NCBI RefSeq assembly: GCF_013694095.1
Contig: NZ_JACEFB010000005.1
Coordinates: 62,001-126,000 of the forward strand
Reading direction: 5' to 3'
From: Thermogemmata fonticola
Lineage (GTDB): Bacteria > Planctomycetota > Planctomycetia > Gemmatales > Gemmataceae
DNA: 64,000 nucleotides
The translations under genes and the position numbers were made by a program. This document shows, piece by piece, positions 1 to 7,968 of this stretch; the stretch's first letter is position 1; the number at the start of each line of letters is the position of its first letter. Below the pieces are notes generated by a model. It saw only the letters and a list, made by a program, of their open reading frames with translations. It was not told the DNA's origin and ran no database searches.

Positions 1-17
1 TGCGCCGGAGATCACGC

Positions 18-1280
18 ATGAGCCAATGGTGGAAGTCCTGGAGCCGCGGGATCGCAGCCGTTGCTAAAGCGCGCGAAGTGGTCCGGCAAATCTTGCAGGG
101 GGAAGGCACGCGCCCGGCGGAATGGGAAGCTCGGCTCTCCACCTGGCGGGATCGGCTTCCGGTGCCCGTCTTCTGGCTCGTGGGGAAAACGCAGTCCGGC
201 AAGACGTCAATCATTCGTTACCTGACAGGTGCGAGCGATGCGATCATCGGAGCAGGCTTTCGCCCCACGACTCGCTCCACCCACCGTTATGATTTCCCAA
301 CCGTTGAGGCCCCCCTCCTGGCATTTCTGGATACGCGCGGCCTGGATGAACCGGGATACGATCCCCGCCCAGACATCGCAGCCTGCTCGGCCCAAGCCCA
401 CTGCGTGATTGCGACAGTCAAAGTCACGGACCCCGCGCAAGCCACCCTCCGTGGCCTGCTGGAATCTCTCCGCAGGGAAAGGCCGGACCGTCCCATTGTG
501 CTTTGCTTGACCTGCCTGCATGAAGCGGACATCACCACGCCGTTGCCGCAACCCTATCCGTTTCGCCCGGTGGCAGCCTCGGAGCAGTGGGAGTGGCCCG
601 CCGAAGTCCCCGGCCCCCTGCGCCTCCAGCTCGATAGACAGATTCAGCAATTCACCGGGTTGTACGATCTTTTCGTACCCCTGGACTTGACCCGGCCGGA
701 AGACGGCTACCCCGTGCCCGACTACGGCGGGGAAGCTCTCAAAAAGGCATTGGCCCACGTGTTGCCGCACACCTACCGCCAGACGCTGCTGCAACTCGAA
801 TCGCTCCTGGCCGAGTTGAAAGATTTACATCTCCAGCAGGCATTGCCCGTGGTCATCGGTTACAGCATGCTGGCGGGAACGATCGGCACCCTGCCTATTC
901 CGCTGGCAGACTTGCCGCTGCTGCTCGGCTTGCACGTGCGCATGGCCCGGCATCTCGCGGGAATCTACGGCCAATCGCTGCGCTTCGACAATTATCGCGA
1001 GTTGGCGGCTATCCTGGGAGTAAGCCTCGTCACCCGGCAACTGACCCGGCAACTGGCGAAGCTGATCCCGGTGGTCGGTTCAGCCGTAGGGGGGGCAGTG
1101 GCCTTCGCTTCGACTTATGCCTTAGGCCGGGCGCTTTGCTACTATTTCGAGACAGTCGCCGCCGGTCACGTCCCAGATGCCGCAATCCTCCGGCGAGTGT
1201 ACCAAGAGCAGTTTGCCGCGGCGGAAGCCGCTTTCCACCGCAGCGCCCCGACCAGTCGGGAGTCTGAACCCCAGCGATGA
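18..1280 (+). CDS. DUF697-containing P-loop GTPase
   Basis: This 420-residue protein is a TRAFAC-type GTPase. The Walker A (G1) motif GKTQSGKT lies at residues 56-63 and the G3 motif DTRG at 105-108. The G4 position reads TCLHEAD rather than NKxD, so base recognition may be relaxed. The C-terminal third (about 275-395) is hydrophobic and Gly/Ala-rich with a LPIPLADLPLLLG stretch, as in DUF697 proteins that pair a GTPase with a membrane-associated tail. The start follows a GGAG box near the left window edge. The tail suggests membrane association, but substrate and partner are not visible. It is transcribed towards the minus-strand phosphatase gene and is not obviously in an operon. Confidence 0.85.
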   Translation: MSQWWKSWSRGIAAVAKAREVVRQILQGEGTRPAEWEARLSTWRDRLPVPVFWLVGKTQSGKTSIIRYLTGASDAIIGAGFRPTTRSTHRYDFPTVEAPLLAFLDTRGLDEPGYDPRPDIAACSAQAHCVIATVKVTDPAQATLRGLLESLRRERPDRPIVLCLTCLHEADITTPLPQPYPFRPVAASEQWEWPAEVPGPLRLQLDRQIQQFTGLYDLFVPLDLTRPEDGYPVPDYGGEALKKALAHVLPHTYRQTLLQLESLLAELKDLHLQQALPVVIGYSMLAGTIGTLPIPLADLPLLLGLHVRMARHLAGIYGQSLRFDNYRELAAILGVSLVTRQLTRQLAKLIPVVGSAVGGAVAFASTYALGRALCYYFETVAAGHVPDAAILRRVYQEQFAAAEAAFHRSAPTSRESEPQR

Positions 1281-1464
1281 ATTCCCGCGAAAGTCAATCG
1301 AGAGATCAATCCCCCCAAATGAACCGTCGCCAAGACGGCAACTGCGGCCAGGTATCAGTGCCGCTCGCCGCAGGAACGAACAGAAGATAGGGGGGAGGCG
1401 AGAGCGAGAGATAGGAAGCGATCGCGCCAAGGGGGGAAGAAGACCCTTCGCACCAGAGAATGTT

Positions 1465-2322
1465 TCAGGCGGCGGGATCGGACTGCTGGGGGTAGGGGAC
1501 GTCCGCCAGGCAGCGGAGCAACTCGGCGTGAATGCGGCCGTTGGTCGCCACAATGTCCGGCCGAAAAGGGTCAAACGCCTGGCCCGTCACAGTCGTAACT
1601 ATTCCTCCCGCCTCCTGGACCAGGACGGCCCCGGCCAGAACATCCCAGGCGTAATTGTCGAACGCCCAGTAGCCGTCATGCCGGCCGGCCGCGACGTAGG
1701 CCAGGTTGAGCGCCGTCGAGCCAGTACGGCGCAGAGTCTGAGCATGGGCGGAAAGGTACTGCCAGGCCGCGAGGTTCCGCAACTGCCGACGATGATCCGC
1801 CGGAAAGCCTGTGGAAAGAAGACTGTCGCGTAACAGCGGCGTGGAACTCACGTGGATGGGCCGGCCATTGAGAAAAGCTCCCCGCCCGCGCACCGCGGTG
1901 AAAACCTCCTGCAACCGCGGATCGTGAATGACACCCAGCCATGCCTGGCCGGCGAACCACAAGCCGATGGAAACGCAATAGGCCGGGACATCATGGACGT
2001 AATTCGACGTGCCATCCAGCGGATCGACGATCCACGTCGGCGGTGCATCGTCGGCCGGTCGGGTTTGCTCCGGCGTCCACCCCACGGCATCCTCTTCGCC
2101 CAGGAACCGATGGTGCGGAAACGCGGCCTGGATGGTGCGCCGGATCGCTTCCTGGGCCGCATGATCGGCATCGGTGACCAGATCGGCCCGGCCTTTCTCC
2201 CGCACGGCAAACGCGGATCGCCAGCGTTCCAGTTCCTGGGCGGCTTGAGAAGCCGCAGCCACAGCCACTTCCAGCAATCGATCCAGTTCCTGAGAGGAAA
2301 ACACCTCAGCATGCTTGCTCAT
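1465..2322 (-). CDS. Inositol monophosphatase family protein
   Basis: A 285-residue Mg2+-dependent phosphatase of the inositol monophosphatase / SuhB superfamily. The metal-binding signature is complete: GEED at residues 75-78, DPLDGTSN at 100-107, and WDVLAGAVLVQEAGG at 226-240 with the third metal Asp at 227. Length is normal for the family. It lies 139 nt downstream of ileS on the same strand and may be co-transcribed with it. The sequence alone does not separate inositol-1-phosphatase from histidinol-phosphatase or 3'-phosphoadenosine phosphatase activity, so no gene symbol is given. Confidence 0.93.
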   Translation of the reverse strand: MSKHAEVFSSQELDRLLEVAVAAASQAAQELERWRSAFAVREKGRADLVTDADHAAQEAIRRTIQAAFPHHRFLGEEDAVGWTPEQTRPADDAPPTWIVDPLDGTSNYVHDVPAYCVSIGLWFAGQAWLGVIHDPRLQEVFTAVRGRGAFLNGRPIHVSSTPLLRDSLLSTGFPADHRRQLRNLAAWQYLSAHAQTLRRTGSTALNLAYVAAGRHDGYWAFDNYAWDVLAGAVLVQEAGGIVTTVTGQAFDPFRPDIVATNGRIHAELLRCLADVPYPQQSDPAA

Positions 2323-2461
2323 GCGGACATCCTAGGAAACCCGCCCAGGCTGGGCAGCGCAGCGATGGATGCACCGCCTGCTTCCCAGGCTTGCTAGCGT
2401 TCTGCGTTGCAAACCCAATCTGGAAACCCAACGCCCGGATCATCTCGCGCAACGGACCCAC

Positions 2462-5400
2462 TCACACCTTGCGCAACTCGACCTGGAGGGTGCCCTCCGA
2501 AAGCGTGATGGTTTCCCGGTAGGTATCGCTCTGGCGATCCAGCGGCTGATCGCACCAGTGCAAGGCTTGCACCGCAGTAGCGATGGCCTGGCGATGGCTG
2601 GTCAGGGTCTGCGCCAATTCCGGCGTCGGGGAATGCACGTAAAGGGCAATTTTATCGAGCAAGTCCAGACCGGCCTTTTTGCGCGCCTCTTGAATGTGGC
2701 GGATGATCAACCGGGCCAATCCCTCGCGGCGCAGCTCCTCTGTGATCCTCGTGTCCAGGGCCAGTTGGGTGCCGCGCTCCGCCGTGCCGACATATCCTTC
2801 CGGAGCGAGATACTCCGGGGTGAAGTCTGCCGGCGACAACTCGACTCCTGCCAGGGCCGCCGGCGGTTGTTCGCCCTGGTAGTGAGCCAGTTCCTGTTCC
2901 GCCTGAGCCAGGAGGGCCGCCAGCTTGGGGGCAGCAGTCTTCTTGTTCAGATGCCAGCGGACTGTCAGCAAGGGGGTGGGCTGCTCGTGGAAGGTGAGAT
3001 TTTTGACGTTGAGTTCGTCCAGAATCAGGTCCTGGAAGCGTGTGATGGCGCGGCGTTCCTGGGCAGAAGCCGGGGCGAGAAGCAGCGTCCGCAACGGCTG
3101 GCGCACATTGATCCGGGCCATTTGGCGCGCCGCCAGTCCCAACGTCACAATCCGCTGGACCACGGCCATATCGGCGGACAGTTGCTGATCGATGAGCGAC
3201 TCATCGACTTCGGGGAAATCGCACAGATGCACGCTTTCCGGGTCCGCGGGGCGGCGCAGATTCTGCCACATCGCCTCGGTGACAAAGGGCACGCACGGCG
3301 CCATGAGCTGGCAGAGGGTGCGCAAAGTGGTGTACAACGTGTGATAGGCCGCCCATTTGTCCCGGCGTCCGACCTCATCCAGATCAGCATGGCGGCTGTG
3401 CAAGCGGTCCTTATTCCGGCGGACATACCAGTTCGACAGGTCCCCTTCGATGAATTTCTCGCACTCCAGCGCAAAGGCCATCACGTTGTAGTCGCTGTAA
3501 GCCTGCCGGGCCGTGCGAATCAGCAATTGCAAGTTGGAGAGCAGCCAGCGATCCACATCCGGCCGTTCGGCCGGCGGAATTGGCGGCACGGTCTGCGGAT
3601 CATATCCATCCCCGATGGCATAGTTGCAGAACATGGCGTAGGTGTTCCAGAGCTTGAAGAAGACTTTGGAACGGACCTCGTCCGCCGGGGCCGGACCAAA
3701 GTTCAAATTGCTGGCCGGATTGTGCCGCACGTACATCCAGCGCATCACATCCGCTCCCATCGGACGGAAGGGAATCTCTTTGCCTTTGGGATCGCGGATG
3801 ACGCCGCCGGTATCCGCCGCGGCGATGAACTCGATGGCGTTGCCCGCGCTCTTGTGCATCTCCTGGCCATACTGATCGCGGACCAGGCCGTGACCCAGCA
3901 AGGTGCGGAACGGCGGCTCCCCGTCGCTCATCATCGTGCTCATCGCCAGCAGGGCGTAAAACCAGTTGCGAAACTGGCCGGGGAAGCTCTCGGTGATGAA
4001 ATCGGCGGGATACCACTGCCGCCAGTAGGATCGGTCCGTATTCCAGCGAAGCGTTGAGAAGGCCACGATGCCGGCATCCAGCCAGGGATTGCCGACATCA
4101 GCAATCCGGTGCATGCGCCGCCCTGTGCGCGGATTGCGAATCTTGACCTTGTCGATCCACGGCCGGTGCGGAGTATGACCGGCGAACTGCTCCCAACCCT
4201 CAATGGCCCGCTCCTGCAATTCCTCTTTGCTGCCGATGACCTCAAATTGCGTCGGGTCCTCCTCATCCACCCAGATCGGCAAGGCCAGACCCCAGTAGCG
4301 CTTCTTGGAGATCATCCAGTCCCCCATGTTGCGGAGCCAGTCGAGTTCCCTCGCCTTGCCATTGATCTCCGGCGGCAGGAAACGGACCTCCGGACGCTGA
4401 ACCACCTCCATGATTTTCCCGCGGAACCCTTCCTGGCTGTGCTTCGGCCCCATGTGGATGAACCATTCATCCACCAAGCGGTAGAGCAACTCGGTCTTGC
4501 ACCGCCAGCAGTGGGGATAACGGTGGACATAACGCTCCACGGCGAAGAGCAGGCCCTTGCGTTTTAGCTCGGCAAATACCAGCTCCGCGGTCGCCGGGTC
4601 CGAGGCCGAACGGCCGGTGAAAACGCCGAATCCTTCCAGGAAGGTGCCATCATCAGCCAGCGGGGCGATGGGCGGCAGGCCATTCTCTTTACCCCAGATG
4701 TAGTCGATCCCGCCGCAACCCGGCGCTGTGTGGACAATGCCGGTCCCTTCCTCCGCCGTGACCGCATCACCGCCGGAGATGACCCGGTGCGCCTCCGCCG
4801 CACTCACCGCCGGCCAGTGACCCGCCTGGCGGGTGACACGGGCCACCTCTTCGGGATAGCCGTAGAGGTGCTGCTGAGCGGGTAGATCGTCAAAGGGACC
4901 GGCGTAGCGCCAACCGAGCATGTCCGCCCCGCGGACCGCACCGACCACCTCGTAGCCCTCCGCCCCCCCCTTATCGACGAAGTATTGCTCGATGCGGCGC
5001 AGCGGCGGAACCCCCGGCAGCCAGGCCCGTCGACCCCGTTGGGTCGTACCTTCCTCTTCCTCCTCCCCCTCACCCGTGCGGCTCTCCCCCAAGCTCGCCA
5101 TCCGATCCAGGCGCAAAGCACCCTCCGCCACGTAGTAAATCTCATCCCGCACCCGCACCCGCACATAAGTCAGGTCCGGATTCACCGCTGCCCCGACATT
5201 ACTCGTGAGTGTCCACGGCGTCGTCGTCCAGACCAGCAGATACTCCTTATCCCGGCCCAAGAGCGGGAAACGCACGAAACACGCCTTGTGCTCGACCAGC
5301 TTGTACCCTTCCTTCATCTCCATTTCGGAGATGCCCACCCCGCAGCGCCCGCACCAGGGCATCACGTCGTAACCCCGATAAATCAACCCTTGCTGATGGC

Positions 5401-5959
5401 ACTTCTTGAGAAACGCCCAGATCGTGTAGTTATTCTCCTCCGACATCGTGAAATACGACTTCCGCTCATCCGGGCTTTTCGCCCAATCCTCATCCGTGCG
5501 GTCCCAGTCCATCCAGTAGCCCAAGCGGATACTCTGCTCCGTCTGAATCCGGGCGTACTTGTCCACCCGGGCCTTGCAGTGACGCACAAACAGGTCAATG
5601 CTGGCCTCCACGTCCCCCGGCACCAGGTTTTCAATATCGCGTTTGCTCTTCAAACCCAGCTCTTTCTCGACCTCCACCTCCACCCACAAGCCCTGGCAGT
5701 CGAAACCGTTCTGATAGCGCATCTCGTGGCCGGTCATGGCAAAGAAGCGATGATACACGTCCTTGTAAGTCCGACCCCAGGCATGATGCACCCCCATCGG
5801 ATTGTTCGCCGTGATCGGGCCGTCCAGAAAACTCCAGCGGGGCTTGCCGGCATTGAGCGCCTTGCGCTTGGCAAAAATCTGCCGTTCGTCCCAGAATTGC
5901 AATATGGCACGTTCCAGGGCCGGAAAATCCACCGCCGTCTCAACCTTCGCAAAAGCCAT
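2462..5959 (-). CDS. ileS: Isoleucyl-tRNA synthetase
   Basis: A class I aminoacyl-tRNA synthetase of 1165 residues that charges tRNA-Ile. The N-terminus has DGPITANNPMGVHHAWGRT, where GVHH (56-59) takes the place of HIGH. The second signature is EMHKSAGN at 700-707 instead of KMSKS. An editing (CP1) domain lies between them, and the C-terminal anticodon-binding region contains a zinc-like pair, PHCWRCKTE. A Glu-rich insertion (about residues 290-320, GEGEEEEEG) is not part of the family core. The length is that of the long IleRS type. ATG follows an AGGTGG box. The leader lacks the T-box core sequence. The substrate assignment rests on overall resemblance and is firm; alternative class I enzymes such as ValRS are less likely. 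Confidence 0.93.
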   Translation of the reverse strand: MAFAKVETAVDFPALERAILQFWDERQIFAKRKALNAGKPRWSFLDGPITANNPMGVHHAWGRTYKDVYHRFFAMTGHEMRYQNGFDCQGLWVEVEVEKELGLKSKRDIENLVPGDVEASIDLFVRHCKARVDKYARIQTEQSIRLGYWMDWDRTDEDWAKSPDERKSYFTMSEENNYTIWAFLKKCHQQGLIYRGYDVMPWCGRCGVGISEMEMKEGYKLVEHKACFVRFPLLGRDKEYLLVWTTTPWTLTSNVGAAVNPDLTYVRVRVRDEIYYVAEGALRLDRMASLGESRTGEGEEEEEGTTQRGRRAWLPGVPPLRRIEQYFVDKGGAEGYEVVGAVRGADMLGWRYAGPFDDLPAQQHLYGYPEEVARVTRQAGHWPAVSAAEAHRVISGGDAVTAEEGTGIVHTAPGCGGIDYIWGKENGLPPIAPLADDGTFLEGFGVFTGRSASDPATAELVFAELKRKGLLFAVERYVHRYPHCWRCKTELLYRLVDEWFIHMGPKHSQEGFRGKIMEVVQRPEVRFLPPEINGKARELDWLRNMGDWMISKKRYWGLALPIWVDEEDPTQFEVIGSKEELQERAIEGWEQFAGHTPHRPWIDKVKIRNPRTGRRMHRIADVGNPWLDAGIVAFSTLRWNTDRSYWRQWYPADFITESFPGQFRNWFYALLAMSTMMSDGEPPFRTLLGHGLVRDQYGQEMHKSAGNAIEFIAAADTGGVIRDPKGKEIPFRPMGADVMRWMYVRHNPASNLNFGPAPADEVRSKVFFKLWNTYAMFCNYAIGDGYDPQTVPPIPPAERPDVDRWLLSNLQLLIRTARQAYSDYNVMAFALECEKFIEGDLSNWYVRRNKDRLHSRHADLDEVGRRDKWAAYHTLYTTLRTLCQLMAPCVPFVTEAMWQNLRRPADPESVHLCDFPEVDESLIDQQLSADMAVVQRIVTLGLAARQMARINVRQPLRTLLLAPASAQERRAITRFQDLILDELNVKNLTFHEQPTPLLTVRWHLNKKTAAPKLAALLAQAEQELAHYQGEQPPAALAGVELSPADFTPEYLAPEGYVGTAERGTQLALDTRITEELRREGLARLIIRHIQEARKKAGLDLLDKIALYVHSPTPELAQTLTSHRQAIATAVQALHWCDQPLDRQSDTYRETITLSEGTLQVELRKV

Positions 5960-6214
5960 AATAGTCCACCTCGCCTGCCCTCAGCCGGGATGGCATAGCG
6001 CAAAGAACAAGCTGGAATAGCATCGTGCGTAGACCACGCTCTCACCCCCCGGCTCAACACTTTCAGGAGAGATAATCTACCCGCACCACGCAAGCCGTCC
6101 ACGCTCCCTATCCTCCTCAATAGCAATGCGTAGGATGTAAAGACATAAAACGATGCTGATCAATATACCTCCCCAACTTCCATAGTTGCCCAGGCACAAG
6201 TCAATCGCCTTCTG

Positions 6215-6427
6215 GGCGCTCGTCATTCGCCTTCTGGTCCGGTAGGCTGGACTTTGATTGCGATAGGTGTTGGTTTAGGTTGGTTCTTTGGACAAGCTAA
6301 TTGGAAGAAGTGTGCGGCGTTTGTGATGAAGTGCACGGTGTTTGTGATTCAGATGCATCTGCTGAAAGTGCAGGCGCTCCAAGCGGCAGGCGTCAGCGAA
6401 AAGAAGATTTTCGGGAAGAAGAAGTAA
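6215..6427 (+). pseudogene. Decayed 3' end of a lectin-YaaW paralogue
   Basis: A start-less frame reads SGPVGWTLIAIGVGLGWFFG, then ANWKKCAAFVM and on to VSEKKIFGKKK and a TAA at 6425-6427. It parallels the C-terminus of the intact gene at 6627-7874. Positions 6340-6403 match 7790-7853 base for base over 64 bp, while the sequence 5' of this is diverged and partly deleted. A 21-bp in-frame tandem duplication (6308-6328 and 6329-6349) repeats the KCAAFVM heptapeptide as KCTVFVI. No upstream lectin portion is present, so this is a remnant and not a functional gene. The left boundary is approximate. Confidence 0.8.
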
Positions 6428-6581
6428 ACCGCAATCGACCTCAAGCTTGGGGAAAGCATGAAACAAAATCCCGGTCTTTTCTCCAAATAATCTCACAGCG
6501 CAAGCGAATACCCACCCCAGAAGCCATAAAGATTGGGGGTTGCTCCTTGACCATCCCCTTGGGGCGTTGGAATGGTGATGA

Positions 6582-6610
6582 ACTAGGAATGGGATTTGTG
6601 ACTTCCTAGT
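6582..6610 (+). promoter_or_regulatory. Inverted repeat just upstream of the lectin-YaaW start
   Basis: ACTAGGAA at 6582-6589 is the exact inverse of TTCCTAGT at 6603-6610 (8 bp, 13-nt loop). It ends a few bases before the GGAGGG ribosome-binding site of the gene starting at 6627. It could be an operator or a leader hairpin, and the sequence does not decide between them. Confidence 0.45.
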
Positions 6611-6626
6611 AACCGGAGGGCTTGTC

Positions 6627-7874
6627 ATGAACCGCACCAGTTCCTTGTCTGTTGTGCTGGGGTCCAGCTTGGCCTGTGTGTTCCTGCTCCCATCACTAAC
6701 CTGGGCCCAGGAAACCAAGGATACCCTCCAGCAGGGAGAGTCCTTGCAGCCGGGGCAAAAGCTGGTCTCGCAAAACGGCCAGTTTGAACTCGTCATGCAA
6801 AACGATGGCAATCTCGTCTTGTACAAGGTTTGGGAAGGAGCACGTGAGGCCGTATGGGATAGCGGCAGCTGTGGTCATCCTGGCAGCTATTGCATCCTGC
6901 AACAGGATGATGGCCATTTCGTTATTTACAATAAGGCAGGTAAAGATATTTGGGCCAATTGGAGATTTGGAGGTAGAAAATTAGTCGTTCAAAATGACGG
7001 GAATGTGGTCATTTACAACAGCAAAGGCGAGGCAAGATGGGCTACGATGACGCTTTTTCCTGACTATAACAGATACAAGAAGGCCTTGGCTGGCATAGCT
7101 CCCCTTGTCAAACCCAATGATTATTGGACGACTGAGGATTTCAACACGTTTCTTGACAGTTTGCCAAAATTATCACTGCTGTCACTCAAACAATCGCTAG
7201 GATTGATTGATGAAAATAAAAAACCAAATCTAACGTATAATGCTAATTCTTACAAAATCAAGGAAGAGCTACTAAATGCATCAAATAATATATTGATACG
7301 TTGGTTTAAAGATCCGAACAATATAGACTATCATGAGATTGTGCAATGGGTAGCAGGCAAGCTCGAAATCGACAAGGAGAAGATCGCGAATTATTCAACC
7401 TTCATGCTAGAACGAGAGATTCTAGAACAGATGTTTGTCAAGATATGGGATGGACTCAGTAAGGAACAAAGAGAAGAATTACTCAACCAACTCGACCCCA
7501 ATGGAAAAATCCAGGATAAAGCCGGTATAGCCGCATTATCCGGTGCCGCCGCACTCGCCGCCCTTTCAGCCACCGTATATTTCACAGGATTTGCATTCTA
7601 CACAACCATGTCTGTCGTCATATACACCGTGGCCGGCTTCTTTGGACTTACTATTCCCTTCGCCGGTTACATCGGTGCCTCGTCTCTTGTCGCCCTACTC
7701 TCTGGCCCCGTAGGTTGGGTTCTAATCGCAGTTGGAGCGATTGTGGGGATAGGCTTACTAGGGCGTGCTGATTGGAAAAAGTGTGCGGCGTTTGTGATTC
7801 AGATGCATCTGCTGAAAGTGCAGGCGCTCCAAGCGGCAGGCGTCAGCGAAAAGGAGATTTTCGGCGGGAAGTAA
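6627..7874 (+). CDS. Secreted bulb-type lectin fused to a YaaW (UPF0174)-like domain
   Basis: A 415-residue protein with a signal peptide (about 1-27, ending TWAQ). A bulb-type (mannose-binding) lectin domain follows, with three QxDxNxVxY-type sites: QNDGNLVLY (58-66), QDDGHFVIY (93-101, with G-H for G-N) and QNDGNVVIY (122-130). Residues about 150-415 resemble E. coli YaaW: a segment with STFMLEREILEQMFVKIWDG (compare STFEIEQQLLEQFLRNTW), then long hydrophobic segments (about 300-380) and a basic end. GGAGGG precedes the ATG. The second half is clearly AT-richer than its neighbours. A decayed copy of its 3' end lies upstream. YaaW has no established function, so the role is unknown. Carbohydrate binding is inferred from the lectin motifs. 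Confidence 0.8.
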   Translation: MNRTSSLSVVLGSSLACVFLLPSLTWAQETKDTLQQGESLQPGQKLVSQNGQFELVMQNDGNLVLYKVWEGAREAVWDSGSCGHPGSYCILQQDDGHFVIYNKAGKDIWANWRFGGRKLVVQNDGNVVIYNSKGEARWATMTLFPDYNRYKKALAGIAPLVKPNDYWTTEDFNTFLDSLPKLSLLSLKQSLGLIDENKKPNLTYNANSYKIKEELLNASNNILIRWFKDPNNIDYHEIVQWVAGKLEIDKEKIANYSTFMLEREILEQMFVKIWDGLSKEQREELLNQLDPNGKIQDKAGIAALSGAAALAALSATVYFTGFAFYTTMSVVIYTVAGFFGLTIPFAGYIGASSLVALLSGPVGWVLIAVGAIVGIGLLGRADWKKCAAFVIQMHLLKVQALQAAGVSEKEIFGGK

Positions 7875-7968
7875 GTGACGTCGCCCGTCAACCTCAAACC
7901 GCCCGCCTGAAGCCACCCAGGCCCATCCGCGAGGCATACTGCACGGAAGCACCCCTAACCCACCGCCG

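Noticed and set aside
2369-4057. Long open frame on the plus strand opposite ileS
   Set aside because: It is antisense to a clear IleRS and has no motifs, typical of GC-rich antisense frames. The same applies to 4985-5998.
5960-6214. T-box or other riboswitch before ileS
   Set aside because: The T-box core sequence is absent in the leader, and no other aptamer was recognised.
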